Below, one piece after another: positions 35,518 through 44,726 of a stretch of 60,915 nucleotides of DNA. A program made the position numbers and the translations under genes. Source of the DNA: Streptomyces sp. NP-1717 (lineage in GTDB: Bacteria; Actinomycetota; Actinomycetes; Streptomycetales; Streptomycetaceae); the NCBI RefSeq assembly GCF_022695985.1, contig NZ_JAAPBF010000023.1:1-60915 (forward strand), in the 5' to 3' direction. Under the pieces are notes generated by a model. It had not been told where the DNA came from. It searched no databases and saw only the letters and a program-made list of their open reading frames with translations. Position 1 is the first letter of the stretch; every line of letters starts with the position of its first letter.

Positions 35518-37164
35518 ATGCGGCGGGGTCTGCCCGCCCACGCCTTCGACGGCCGCCCGCACATCGCGATCGCCAACACCGCGTCCGACCTGACACCGTG
35601 CAACGCCCACCTCGGTGAAGTCGCCGAGAGCGTCAAGCAGGGCATCTGGGAGGCCGGCGGCGTCCCGATGAACCTCCCGGTCGTCTCCCTCGGCGAGACG
35701 CTGGTCAGGCCGACGGCCATGCTGTGGCGGAACATGGCGGCGATGGCCACCGAGGAGATGCTGCGGGCCAACCCCATCGACGGAGTGGTGCTCCTCGGCG
35801 GCTGCGACAAGACCATCCCGTCCCTCCTGATGGCGGCGGCGTCCGTCGATCTGCCCGCCGTCGTGGTTCCCGGCGGCCCCATGCTGACGGGCACGTTCCG
35901 CGGCAAACCGCTCGGCTGCGGTACCGACGTGTGGAAGCTCAGCGAAGAGGTGCGGGCGGGGACGCTCTCCGAGGAGGACTTCCTGCGGTCCGAGTCCTCG
36001 ATGATCCGCAGCCGCGGGCACTGCAACACGATGGGGACCGCGTCGACCATGGCGTGCGTCGCGGAGGCACTGGGCACCACCGTCCCCGGCGTCGCGGGCA
36101 TCCCCGCCCCGGACAGCCGGCTGCTGGAGAGCGCCCACGGCACGGGACGGCTCGTCGTGGAGATGGTCGCCGACGGCCGCCGGCCCAGCACCACCCTGAC
36201 CAAGGGGTCCTTCCTCAACGCGATCGTCGCCCTGGCCGCCGTCGGCGGCTCGACCAACGCCGTCGTCCATCTCCTCGCCATCGCCGGGCGCCTCGGCATC
36301 GACCTCACGCTCGACGACTTCGACCGCACCGGGGGCGGAGTGCCGCTGCTGGTCGACCTCCAGCCCGCCGGACGGCACCTCATGGAGGACTTCCACCGGG
36401 CCGGCGGACTGCTCGCCGTCCTCAACGAGGTCCGCGACCTGCTCGATCCGCGGGCGCTCACCGTCACCGGCAGGCCCCTGGTCGACCACCTGGACGGGGC
36501 CCGGATCTGGGACGACTCCGTCATCCACCGGCGTGAGGAGCCGTTGCGGGCGGACGCCGGGATCGCCGTGCTCCGCGGGAACCTGGCCCCGTCCGGCGCC
36601 GTCATCAAGCCCGCCGCCGCCTCGCCCGAGCTGCTGAACCACCGGGGCCGGGCCGTCGTCTTCGACAGCATCGAGGACATGCACGCCCGTATCGACGACC
36701 CCGGTCTCGACGTCGACGCGACATCGGTGCTCGTACTCCGTGGCTGCGGCCCCAAGGGCTACCCGGGCATGCCCGAGGTCGCGAACCTGCCGCTGCCCAC
36801 CAAACTGCTGGAGCGGGGTGTCCGCGACATGGTGCGGATCTGCGACGGCCGCATGAGCGGCACCGCGTACGGCACCGTCGTCCTGCATGTCGCGCCCGAG
36901 GCCGCGGCGGGCGGCCCGCTGGGACTCGTGCGTACGGGCGACTGGATCGAGCTGGACGTCGCCGGGCGCCGACTGGACGTCGACGTGCCCGCGGACGAAC
37001 TCGAACTGCGGCGCCCGGCCCAGGAGATGACCGGCGCCTTCGCCGCACCCGCGCGCGGCTGGGAACGTCTCTATGTCGACCATGTCATGCAGGCCGACAC
37101 CGGTGTCGACCTCGACTTCCTCGTCGGGTCGAGCGGCCACGAGGTGTCGCGCGAATCGCACTGA
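35518..37164 (+). CDS. IlvD/Edd-family dehydratase, start codon uncertain
   Basis: At least 548 residues from ATG 35518. Iron-sulfur cysteines lie in SDLTPC, GGCDKT and RGHCNTMG, and the fold matches IlvD/Edd dehydratases, in the branch acting on sugar acids such as arabinonate. However, the conserved N-terminal segment QWYAGTDRNAYIHRAW is encoded just upstream in the same frame (from about 35470). That frame is open back to a TAA at 35413 yet has no ATG, GTG, TTG or CTG. The place where a start is expected (35446) reads ATC. Either an unusual start, a mutation or a sequence error explains this. The neighbouring divergent dehydrogenase suggests a shared sugar pathway. Confidence 0.85.
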   Translation: MRRGLPAHAFDGRPHIAIANTASDLTPCNAHLGEVAESVKQGIWEAGGVPMNLPVVSLGETLVRPTAMLWRNMAAMATEEMLRANPIDGVVLLGGCDKTIPSLLMAAASVDLPAVVVPGGPMLTGTFRGKPLGCGTDVWKLSEEVRAGTLSEEDFLRSESSMIRSRGHCNTMGTASTMACVAEALGTTVPGVAGIPAPDSRLLESAHGTGRLVVEMVADGRRPSTTLTKGSFLNAIVALAAVGGSTNAVVHLLAIAGRLGIDLTLDDFDRTGGGVPLLVDLQPAGRHLMEDFHRAGGLLAVLNEVRDLLDPRALTVTGRPLVDHLDGARIWDDSVIHRREEPLRADAGIAVLRGNLAPSGAVIKPAAASPELLNHRGRAVVFDSIEDMHARIDDPGLDVDATSVLVLRGCGPKGYPGMPEVANLPLPTKLLERGVRDMVRICDGRMSGTAYGTVVLHVAPEAAAGGPLGLVRTGDWIELDVAGRRLDVDVPADELELRRPAQEMTGAFAAPARGWERLYVDHVMQADTGVDLDFLVGSSGHEVSRESH

Positions 37165-37207
37165 GCGCGCCTGGCGCCGCGCGCACGGCTGGGCGCCGGG
37201 TGAGACC

Positions 37208-38188
37208 TCAGACGTGATCCGGGTCGCCGCCGTGGCCGGGGTCGGGGTGCACGGGGTCGTGCTGTCCGGCCCGCGCCGACTCCAGCTGCGCGGCCAGCGA
37301 CAGACCGAGGAAGAGCGAGATGCCCGCCAGATTCGACCAGAGCAGCAGCGCGACGAACGCCGTCAGCGGCCCGTACACCGAGCCGAACGACCCGCTGAAC
37401 CCGACGTAGAGCGTGAGCAGCCACGTGGCGCCGACCCACAGCAGCAGATGCACGGCGGAGCCGAACGCCAGCCACGTATAACCCGGCTGATCACGGCGCG
37501 GAGCCCGGCGGAACAGGACGGCCGAGGCCAGCCACGTCAGCAGGACGCCCACCGGAATCCGCAGCAGCCCCCAGGCATCCTGCGCCGATTCACCCCACCC
37601 GAACGTCTCCGCGAGCGCGCTGCCGACGGCCTTGCCGCCGACCAGGACGAGAAACCCGCCGATCAGCGGGAGCCCGGCCGCGACCACGAGTACGAGTGCC
37701 CGCGCGTACTTGGCGAGGAACGGGCGGTCCCGCTCCACCCCGTAGATTCGGTTCGCGCCGCGCTCGATCTGCGCCATGGCCGACGCGAGATTGAGCGTCG
37801 CGAACGCGAGACCGAGCCAGACGGCCAGCTCACCCCCGGGACCGGAACCCGCCCCCTCCTCGGTGCGGCCCAGCGAGGTCCGGATCAGCTCCGCGCTGGG
37901 ACCGGGTGCTATTCGGGTCAGCGTCAACTCGACGACCCGGCCCACACTCTCCGTATGCAGGGACGTCGCGACGCCGACCAGCGCGATGCTGAACGGCACC
38001 AGTGCCAGGACGAACTGGAAGGCCAGCGCCCTGGCGAAGCTGAACCCGTCCGCGTAACGGAACCGCAGGAACGCGTCGGTCAGCAGCTTGCGCCCGCCGT
38101 ACGTGCGCAGCGCCGCCCACGCCTCGTCGCCCGAGAGCTCCTCCCCGATCATGTCCCGGGTCTGCGGTACCCGCACCACCGTGCCCAT
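37208..38188 (-). CDS. YihY/virulence factor BrkB-family membrane protein
   Basis: A 326-residue inner-membrane protein with about six membrane segments. Family features are ALAFQFVLALVPFSIALV early, then LVVAAGLPLIGGFLVLVGG, and the late FGSVYGPLTAFVALLLWSNLAGISLFLG block. The C-terminal tail is polar and rich in His, Pro and Asp. The ATG at 38188 follows GGGGGCACG. Members of the family are of uncertain function, sometimes wrongly called ribonuclease BN. It is divergent from the cold-shock gene across 133 bp. Confidence 0.9.
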   Translation of the reverse strand: MGTVVRVPQTRDMIGEELSGDEAWAALRTYGGRKLLTDAFLRFRYADGFSFARALAFQFVLALVPFSIALVGVATSLHTESVGRVVELTLTRIAPGPSAELIRTSLGRTEEGAGSGPGGELAVWLGLAFATLNLASAMAQIERGANRIYGVERDRPFLAKYARALVLVVAAGLPLIGGFLVLVGGKAVGSALAETFGWGESAQDAWGLLRIPVGVLLTWLASAVLFRRAPRRDQPGYTWLAFGSAVHLLLWVGATWLLTLYVGFSGSFGSVYGPLTAFVALLLWSNLAGISLFLGLSLAAQLESARAGQHDPVHPDPGHGGDPDHV

Positions 38189-38321
38189 CGTGCCCCCGAC
38201 TCGTGTTGATCTACTGGCGACGGATTCTCCCAGGCGGGAGGATGTGAGAGGTTGCTCGGGGGTCGGTGTGGATCCCCGCAGGGGCAACCGAGGTAGAGGT
38301 AAGGCCGTGGAGGTAGGGGCT

Positions 38322-38744
38322 GTGCTGCATGTAGGGCGAGTGCTGAGGTTCGACGAGGTTCGCGGATACGGGTTCATCGTCCCCAGTGAGGGGGACGAGG
38401 ACGTGTTCATGCACGCCAATGATCTGCTGGACGAGAAGTACCAGTACAAGGCGGGCAGCGAGGTCGAGTACTTCCTGGAGGTGGGGGACAAGGGTCCCAA
38501 GGCGTCACAGATCAGACTGGTGCACGCACCCGCGCCGCAGTCGCAGCGGGGCGGGTCCGGCGGGGGCCAGGGGCAGGTGGACCCGCACGGCGAGTACTCG
38601 GACGTGCTGTCCCCGGTGGAGCTCCGCAACGAGCTCACCGAGGCGCTGCTCCAGGCCGACGGGACGCTGACCGGCGACCAGATCAAGCGCGTGCGTACGT
38701 CGGTGATCGAGCTGGCGCGCACGCACGGCTGGCTCGAATCCTGA
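38322..38744 (+). CDS. Cold-shock-domain protein with C-terminal extension
   Basis: A 140-residue protein. GTG 38322 is used because GGAGGT (38309-38314) lies 7 bases upstream; an in-frame GTG at 38307 is an alternative. The cold-shock domain has RNP1 as GYGFIV and RNP2 as DVFMHA. After residue 65 come a Gly/Gln-rich linker and a helical region (SPVELRNELTEALLQADG to the end) not found in small CspA proteins. Streptomycetes have a family of such longer proteins. A single-strand nucleic acid role is likely. Confidence 0.88.
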   Translation: MLHVGRVLRFDEVRGYGFIVPSEGDEDVFMHANDLLDEKYQYKAGSEVEYFLEVGDKGPKASQIRLVHAPAPQSQRGGSGGGQGQVDPHGEYSDVLSPVELRNELTEALLQADGTLTGDQIKRVRTSVIELARTHGWLES

Positions 38745-38804
38745 CAGCGGTGGTGGGCGGGCTCCCCGCCCACCACCGGGCGGGCCCTCCCGCACTCCGC
38801 CCCG

Positions 38805-39671
38805 CTACGCGTTCGAGGCCGTCGGGGGCGTCGCGGGAGCGGGCCGCCCCGCCTTCCCCTGTCCCGCCTCTCCCCGGCGGGGCGCCAGGAAGAAGATCAT
38901 CGTCGGGACCAGATACAGCGCCCACACCGTCACCTGGACGACGGTCGGATCGGGCTGGAAGTTGAATACACCCTTCAGCAGGGTGCCGTACCAGCTGTCC
39001 GGCGGGACGGTGCCGGTGATGTCGAACGCCTTGGTCCGCAGGCCGCCGACGAAGCGCGCCTCCTGGAGGTCGTGCACCCCGTACGCGAGGACGCCCGCCG
39101 CCACGACCACCAGCATCGAACCGGTCCAGGTGAAGAACTTCGCCAGGTTGATCCGCAGCGCGCCCCGGTAGAACAGCCAGCCGAGCACGATCGCGGTGGC
39201 GATCCCCAGCAGTACGCCGACGAGCGGCCCCGCCCTGCCCTCGCCGCCGGCCCGCACCGACGCCCACACGAACAGTGCGGTCTCCAGCCCCTCCCGGCCC
39301 ACCGCCAGCAGCGCTGTCGCGACCAGCGCGCCCGTACCCATGCGCAGCGCCGCGTCGAGCCTGCCGTGCAGATCGCTCCTCAGATGCCGCGCGGTACGCC
39401 GCATCCAGAAGATCATCCAGGTCACCAGGCCCACGGAGACGATCGACAGCGAGCCGCCGAGCAGCTCCTGCGCCTCGAACGTCAGCTCCTGGGAGCCGAA
39501 TTCGAGCGCGGCGCCGAAGGCCAGCGAGACGGTGCACGCGATACCGATGCCGGCCCACACGGGCCGCAGCGCGTCACGGCGGTCGGTCTTGACCAGGTAC
39601 GCCACGAGGATGCAGACGACCAGGCTGGCCTCCAGCCCCTCGCGCAGGCCGATCAGATAGTTGCCGAGCAT
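38805..39671 (-). CDS. efeU: FTR1-family iron permease EfeU
   Basis: A 288-residue permease with seven membrane segments. Both REGLE iron-binding motifs are present: REGLEASL near residue 9 and REGLETAL near 127. The C-terminus is a short polar tail. It is the last gene of the efeO-efeB-efeU operon and takes up ferric iron delivered by EfeO. The ATG at 39671 is 34 bp after the EfeB stop. Confidence 0.93.
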   Translation of the reverse strand: MLGNYLIGLREGLEASLVVCILVAYLVKTDRRDALRPVWAGIGIACTVSLAFGAALEFGSQELTFEAQELLGGSLSIVSVGLVTWMIFWMRRTARHLRSDLHGRLDAALRMGTGALVATALLAVGREGLETALFVWASVRAGGEGRAGPLVGVLLGIATAIVLGWLFYRGALRINLAKFFTWTGSMLVVVAAGVLAYGVHDLQEARFVGGLRTKAFDITGTVPPDSWYGTLLKGVFNFQPDPTVVQVTVWALYLVPTMIFFLAPRRGEAGQGKAGRPAPATPPTASNA

Positions 39672-39705
39672 GCCGGCCGTCCTTCCGCCGATGTCACTGT
39701 GCGCG

Positions 39706-41058
39706 TCACGAGAACAGCTCCCGTCCCCACCAGTCGTCCCTGTCCCGGACGCCCGGCGGCACGGCGAAGACCGCCGAACCCACGTGCTGGATGTACTCGT
39801 TGAGCGCGTCCGCGCGCGACAGGCTCCGCTGCACGGGGATGAACGCCTCACGCACGTCGTGCTGGTACGCGAGGAAGAACAGGCCCGCGTCGAGGCGGCC
39901 GAGCCCGTCGGTGCCGTCCGTGTAGGAGTAACCGCGGCGCAGCATCCGGGCCCCGCCGTTGGAGTCGGGGTGCGCGAGACGTACGTGCGACGTCGGCAGC
40001 ATCGACTTGAGGAACGGTTCGTCGTGCTCCCCGGCCTTGCCGACCGCCGCGCCCTCGCCCTTGTCCCGTCCGAAGACGTCCTCCTGCTCCTGGAGGGAGG
40101 TACGGTCCCAGGACTCGATCCGCATGGCGATCCGGCGGGCCACGAGATAGGAGCCGCCGGCCATCCAGTCGGGACCGGCCTTGGGGGACACCCACACATG
40201 CCGGTCGAGAGCCGCGTCGTCGGTGCCCGCGACATTGCGGGTGCCGTCCTTGAAGCCGAAGAGATTGCGCGGAGTCTGCGCCTCGGGCGTGGTCGACGAG
40301 GTCTTGCCGAAGCCGAGCTGCGACCAGCGGATCGCGGTCCGGCCGAAGCCGATGCGGGCGAGATTGCGGATCGCGTGCACCGCGACCTGCGGATCGTCGG
40401 CGCAGGCCTGCACACACAGATCGCCGCCGCTGCGCGCCGGGTCGAGGTTGTCACCGGGGAACTTCGGCAGGTCCACCAGGGCCTCGGGCCTGCGGCCCGC
40501 CAGGCCGAACCGGTCCTCGCTGCCTGTGCCGTCGCCGCTGTCCGCCGTGAACAGCGACGGCCCGAAGCCGATGGTGAGCGTCAGCCGGGACGGTTTGAGG
40601 CCGACCGCCTCACCCGTGTCGTCCGGTGGCGCTTCCGGCAGTCCGCCGAACGCGCCCTCACCGACCGGCCGCCCCGCGGTCATCAGCGCGGCGGCGGCGG
40701 TCCACTCCTTGAGGAGCCGGACCAGCCCGGCCCGGTCCCCGGTCGTCACGTCGAAGGCCGCGAAATGCAGCCGGTCGGGGACGGCCGTGGCGATGCCGGC
40801 CTGGTGCGCGCCGTGGAAGGGGACGGCGGACCCGGCGGGCTCCGTCCCGTCCGTGCCGCGCAGCGCGACGGCCGCTCCGCCGGCCACGGCGGCGCCGAGC
40901 GCGAGCCCCGCACCGCCCCAGCCGATCACCGAACGGCGGGACGGCGCACGGCCGCCGGCCGCCGTCGTGCCCCCGGCTGTCGTCGCGCCCTCGGCCGCCG
41001 TCGTCGCGCGGGCCTCCGAGCCGTCGGCCGGCCCTTTGGAATCGGTCTCTCCGGTCAT
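39706..41058 (-). CDS. efeB: Tat-exported DyP-type peroxidase EfeB
   Basis: A 450-residue protein. A long polar N-terminus leads to a twin-arginine signal (APSRRSVIGWGGAG) near residue 40. The DyP signature GxxDG is present in FGFKDGTRN, and the proximal heme histidine is expected in SHVRLAHP. EfeB is a periplasmic-side heme peroxidase/deferrochelatase of the iron-uptake system. The ATG at 41058 is 10 bp after the EfeO stop, so the two are in one operon. Confidence 0.93.
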   Translation of the reverse strand: MTGETDSKGPADGSEARATTAAEGATTAGGTTAAGGRAPSRRSVIGWGGAGLALGAAVAGGAAVALRGTDGTEPAGSAVPFHGAHQAGIATAVPDRLHFAAFDVTTGDRAGLVRLLKEWTAAAALMTAGRPVGEGAFGGLPEAPPDDTGEAVGLKPSRLTLTIGFGPSLFTADSGDGTGSEDRFGLAGRRPEALVDLPKFPGDNLDPARSGGDLCVQACADDPQVAVHAIRNLARIGFGRTAIRWSQLGFGKTSSTTPEAQTPRNLFGFKDGTRNVAGTDDAALDRHVWVSPKAGPDWMAGGSYLVARRIAMRIESWDRTSLQEQEDVFGRDKGEGAAVGKAGEHDEPFLKSMLPTSHVRLAHPDSNGGARMLRRGYSYTDGTDGLGRLDAGLFFLAYQHDVREAFIPVQRSLSRADALNEYIQHVGSAVFAVPPGVRDRDDWWGRELFS

Positions 41059-41068
41059 GGCGGCGGCG

Positions 41069-42217
41069 CTACTTCACGACCGCGGCGGCGAGCTTCGACA
41101 GCGGCTCGGCCAGCGCGTTCACCGCGTCGGACAGCTCCTTGCGCTCCGGCTCGCCGACCTTGTCGTACGACGTGAACACGTAACTCGTCCTGTCCTGACG
41201 GTACGTGTCGAGCAGCGTGTTCAACGCGGCGAACCGGGTGTCCAGTTCGGCGGTCAGCGCCGCGTCGTTCTTCGACGCCACCGGCTTCAGCAGCACGTAC
41301 GACTTCTCGGCGCCTTCGACGTTGGCCTTGAAGTCGACCAGGTCGGTGTGGCTGTACCGCTCCTCCTCGCCGGTGACCTTGCCGGCGGCGACCTCGTCGA
41401 GCAGTTCCTTGGCGCCGTTCGCCATCGACGTCGGTGTGATCTCCGCCGTACCGACCTTCTTCCGCCAGACGGTCAGGTCCGTGATCAGCAGATCGGCGAG
41501 TTCCTTGTCGCGGGGGGTGATCTTCTTGTCCTGCCACAGGGCCTTCTCCAGGCGGTGCCAGCCGGTCCAGTCCTTCTCCAGGTCCTGGCCCTCTTCGAGA
41601 CCGTCCTCGCGCAGATCGACCTTCGGGTCGATGTCGCCGAAGGACTCCGCCACCGGCTCCGTGCGCTCCCAGCCGATACGGGAGTCCGCGTACGCCTTCT
41701 TCGCGGCCTCGATGTCACCGGCCTTCACGGCCTCGGCGAACACCTTCGCCTTCGGCAGCGTCTCCTCGGCCTGCTCCAGCGTGTACTGGCGGTAGGCGGC
41801 GACCGCGGTGTCCAGCTCGGGGTCGCGCTTCGCGGTCTTTCCGCCGCCGGTGGCCTTGACCTGCTGCCGGATGCCCTTGCCCTTCATACCCGGCTTGCAG
41901 GCGATCTCGTAGTCGCCGGCCTTGATCTCGGCGGTGATGTTCGCCTTGGTGCCCGCCCCGATGTTCTCGCGCTCGGTGACGATCCGGTCGTCGGGGAACA
42001 GCACGTACACCTCGGTCACCTTGGAGCCCTTGTTCTCGACGGCCAGCTGGAGGTGACCGGCGGGGAACTCCTTCCTGGACACCTCGCAGGAGGTGTCGGT
42101 GGCCGTGACCTGTATCGCCCCGTCACCTCCGGCCTCGCTCTTCTCGGCGCACGCGGTGACGGCGGTGAGGGCCGCGACCGTCGCGAGGGCGGTGAGGGCG
42201 AGTCGGGCGGGGTGCAT
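41069..42217 (-). CDS. efeO: Iron-uptake lipoprotein EfeO
   Basis: A 382-residue lipoprotein with lipobox TAC near residue 21. An N-terminal cupredoxin-like domain (about 30-130, with CEVSRKEFPAGHLQL and YEIACKPGMKG) is followed by the M75 peptidase-like domain holding the HxxE iron-binding motif in GWHRLEKALW. It binds iron outside the membrane and passes it to EfeU. It is the first gene of the operon, and an iron box lies upstream (42273-42291). Confidence 0.93.
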   Translation of the reverse strand: MHPARLALTALATVAALTAVTACAEKSEAGGDGAIQVTATDTSCEVSRKEFPAGHLQLAVENKGSKVTEVYVLFPDDRIVTERENIGAGTKANITAEIKAGDYEIACKPGMKGKGIRQQVKATGGGKTAKRDPELDTAVAAYRQYTLEQAEETLPKAKVFAEAVKAGDIEAAKKAYADSRIGWERTEPVAESFGDIDPKVDLREDGLEEGQDLEKDWTGWHRLEKALWQDKKITPRDKELADLLITDLTVWRKKVGTAEITPTSMANGAKELLDEVAAGKVTGEEERYSHTDLVDFKANVEGAEKSYVLLKPVASKNDAALTAELDTRFAALNTLLDTYRQDRTSYVFTSYDKVGEPERKELSDAVNALAEPLSKLAAAVVK

Positions 42218-42272
42218 ACGAGCTCCAGCGGCTGAGGACGGTGTTCGTCGTGGCCCCGGGTGTGAGGCGAGC

Positions 42273-42291
42273 CTAAGTTAGCTGAGCCTTA
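42273..42291 (-). promoter_or_regulatory. Iron box for a DmdR/IdeR-type regulator
   Basis: On the minus strand the 19 bases read TAAGGCTCAGCTAACTTAG. They agree at 13 of 19 positions with the consensus TTAGGTTAGGCTAACCTAA. The site lies 56 bp upstream of efeO, so the operon is probably repressed when iron is plentiful. Confidence 0.7.
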
Positions 42292-42430
42292 CTCATAAGA
42301 AAACCGACCAAATCGCAAGATACTTGAGTCAATGGGTCGCTCGCCTTTGCTCATCCTTTTGAATGGCTTCACCTCAGTCCGCCCGATTGCTCCAGTCCAC
42401 GCCCCCCACCAGCGAGAGGTCGAACCACGC

Positions 42431-42850
42431 ATGCAGCTGACCATCCGCAATCAGTTCGCCGGCACCGTCACCGCCGTCACCCCCGACGAGGTCATGGCGA
42501 CGGTCGGGGTGCGTCTGTCCGGCGGGCAGGACGTCACCGCCGCCGTCACCCTGGAGGGCGTGCACGAACTCGGCATCGAGGTGGGCACGGCGGTACATGT
42601 ACTGGCCAAGGCGACCGAGGTGTCCCTGGCGACCGGACCGGTCGAGGGGCTGAGCATCCGCAACCGCCTCGCCGGCACGCTCACCGAGATCGTTCTCGGC
42701 GCCGCTCTCGCCAACGTCAAGGTGGCCGTGGACGGCGCCGAGCTGACGGCCGTCGTCACCAAGGAGGCCGTGGAGGAGCTCGGGCTCACCCCCGGAACCG
42801 GTGTCACCGCGCTGATCAAGTCGACGGAGATCGCCCTCGCCACCGCGTGA
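42431..42850 (+). CDS. Mop/TOBE-domain molybdate-binding protein
   Basis: A 139-residue protein made of two tandem TOBE (Mop) domains, each with the RNxxAGTVT pattern: IRNQFAGTVTAV near residue 4 and IRNRLAGTLTEI near 77. Such di-Mop proteins bind molybdate or tungstate and act in storage or homeostasis. The ATG at 42431 has GAGAGG upstream. It stands divergent from efeO with 213 bp between them; no molybdate transporter is nearby. Confidence 0.88.
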   Translation: MQLTIRNQFAGTVTAVTPDEVMATVGVRLSGGQDVTAAVTLEGVHELGIEVGTAVHVLAKATEVSLATGPVEGLSIRNRLAGTLTEIVLGAALANVKVAVDGAELTAVVTKEAVEELGLTPGTGVTALIKSTEIALATA

Positions 42851-42986
42851 GCCGCGGTCCGCTGTGCGGCGTGCTGCCTCCGGCGCCTGTCTCCCGCTCT
42901 TCCGTCTCCCTCTGCGATGAGTTCCGGCCGGTGCGACAGTCGGAAGGGGGAGAGGCGCAGCAAGCCGCAGACACCGGGAGACAGTG

Positions 42987-43463
42987 ATGCCGAAGACCAC
43001 GCCCAACCTCTGGTTCGACACCCAGGCCGAGGAAGCCGCCGAGTTCTACGTCGGGATCTTCCCGAACTCCAGGATCACGGCCATCACCCACTACGGCGAG
43101 GCCGGACCCGGCAAGGCCGGCACGGTGCTGACCGTGGAGTACGAGCTCGACGGCCAGACCTACATCGGCATCAACGGCGGCCCGCAGTTCACCTTCGACG
43201 AGGCCATCTCGTTCCTGATCGAGTGCGCCGACCAGGAGGAGATCGACTACTACTGGTCGAAGCTGACCGAGGGCGGCGAGGAGGGTCCCTGCGGCTGGCT
43301 GAAGGACAAGTACGGACTGTCCTGGCAGGTCGCGCCGACCGGAATGACCGAGCTGCTGAACGGGCCGGACCCGGAGCGCGGTCAGCGGGCGATGAAGGCC
43401 ATGTTCGGGATGAAGAAGATCGACATCGCCGGACTGGAGGCCGCCGCCGACGGAACCGGCTGA
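42987..43463 (+). CDS. VOC-superfamily protein (PhnB-like)
   Basis: A 158-residue protein of the PhnB-like VOC family, formerly labelled 3-demethylubiquinone-9 methyltransferase domain. Typical blocks are NLWFDTQAEEAAEFYVGIFPNS, YIGINGGPQFTF and WQVAPTGMTELL. The ATG at 42987 follows CGGGAGA; a GTG one codon earlier is also possible. No enzymatic function can be assigned. Confidence 0.9.
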   Translation: MPKTTPNLWFDTQAEEAAEFYVGIFPNSRITAITHYGEAGPGKAGTVLTVEYELDGQTYIGINGGPQFTFDEAISFLIECADQEEIDYYWSKLTEGGEEGPCGWLKDKYGLSWQVAPTGMTELLNGPDPERGQRAMKAMFGMKKIDIAGLEAAADGTG

Positions 43464-43587
43464 TACCCGCGCCGGCGGACCGGACCCGGCGGAGATCGTC
43501 GAGCGGCCGGCCGCCGGTTCGCTCTGCCGTCGGCCGGCCGGGAACGCGCGGCCCGCGAGGAGCCGGCTCCCGGGCCGGAAGCCGTGG

Positions 43588-44286
43588 TTACCGGTCGGTC
43601 CCGCCGAGCCAGGCGTCGGCCGCCCGCGCGGTGAACTCGCTCTGCCCGCCCGCGAAGAGCAGCTCCGCCCCGTGGAACGCCGGATCGCCGGCCGTGCCCG
43701 GCACGTACGGCACGGCCACGCACCGCATGCCCGCCGCGCGCGCCGCCGCCACACCCGGCGCCGCGTCCTCCAGCACCACACAGTCGACCGGGTCCGCGCC
43801 CAGGCGCCGCGCGGCCTCCAGGAACACATCGGGCGCGGGTTTGCCGTGCGCGACCTCGTCGGCCGAGACGACGAGGGTGAAGTAGGGGGCCAGCCCCGTG
43901 CTGTCGAGCACGGCCTCGATGGCTGCACGGGACGAGCCCGACGCCACGGCCATGGGCACCCCTCGTTCGTGCAGCCGCTCCACGAACTTCCGCATCTCCG
44001 GGAAGACCTCGGTCGAGGCCCGCGCCAGCTCCAGGTAGAAGCGGTCCTTCGCGATCAGCAGTTCGTCGACCGGCGCGCCGATCCCGTACTCCGCGCGCAG
44101 CGACTCCAGCGTCTCCCTGGTGCTGATGCCGATGTACCGGGTGTGGTGCTCCCAGCTGAAGTCGGGCACACCGTGCCGGGCGAGCAGCCGCCGCCCGGCC
44201 TCGTAGTAGTTCGGCTCGCTGTCCACGAGGGTGCCGTCGAGATCGAAGATGACGCGGGGAACGGAGTGGGTACGCGTGGTGCTCAT
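43588..44286 (-). CDS. HAD-family phosphatase (beta-phosphoglucomutase-like)
   Basis: A 232-residue HAD hydrolase. Motif I is FDLDGTLVDSE, motif II VASGSS, motif III the lysine in HGKPAPD, and motif IV VLEDAAPG. A helical cap (about 20-90) between motif I and II places it in the beta-phosphoglucomutase/GS1-like group, so sugar phosphates are likely substrates. The ATG at 44286 is used; ATG 44298 is an alternative. Confidence 0.9.
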   Translation of the reverse strand: MSTTRTHSVPRVIFDLDGTLVDSEPNYYEAGRRLLARHGVPDFSWEHHTRYIGISTRETLESLRAEYGIGAPVDELLIAKDRFYLELARASTEVFPEMRKFVERLHERGVPMAVASGSSRAAIEAVLDSTGLAPYFTLVVSADEVAHGKPAPDVFLEAARRLGADPVDCVVLEDAAPGVAAARAAGMRCVAVPYVPGTAGDPAFHGAELLFAGGQSEFTARAADAWLGGTDR

Positions 44287-44432
44287 GGCTCCCAGCATGC
44301 CAAGACCCACCGCGGGCCGCGCCGGGGCGGCCGGCGCGGCCCCCGCCGTACACGGCCGGGTCCGCGCGCGCGAGAATGCGAGCGGTCCAGGCACCGCTCG
44401 CGCGAGATCCCCGGATACCACGGAGGCCCGAC

Positions 44433-44726
44433 ATGCTGATCGTCGCAGGCAAGGGATACGTCGATCCGGACAGCCGTGAGGCGTTCCTCGCGGGCTTCGA
44501 GGCGGCCCAGACGCGGGCGCGGTCCGAACCCGGCTGTCTCGACTACGTGGTGGCCGCCGACCCCGTCGAGCCGGGACGCGTGAACGTGTACGAGCGGTGG
44601 GAGTCACGGGAGCACCTGGCGGCTCATCTGGCCAGGACGGCACGGGAGTCACAGCCGTCCCCGGTCGTTCTCAGCATGGAGATCAGGCAGTACGAGATCG
44701 GCGCCTCGCGCCCGCTCTCACCCTGA
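44433..44726 (+). CDS. Antibiotic biosynthesis monooxygenase-fold protein
   Basis: A 97-residue ABM-domain protein: LIVAGKGYVDPDSREAFLAGF at the start, PGCLDYVVAADP in the middle, NVYERWESREHLAAHL after. The fold is a dimeric ferredoxin-like barrel found in cofactor-free oxygenases and heme-degrading or quinol enzymes. The ATG at 44433 follows CGGAGG. Its last 9 bases overlap the convergent TetR gene. The substrate is unknown. Confidence 0.88.
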   Translation: MLIVAGKGYVDPDSREAFLAGFEAAQTRARSEPGCLDYVVAADPVEPGRVNVYERWESREHLAAHLARTARESQPSPVVLSMEIRQYEIGASRPLSP

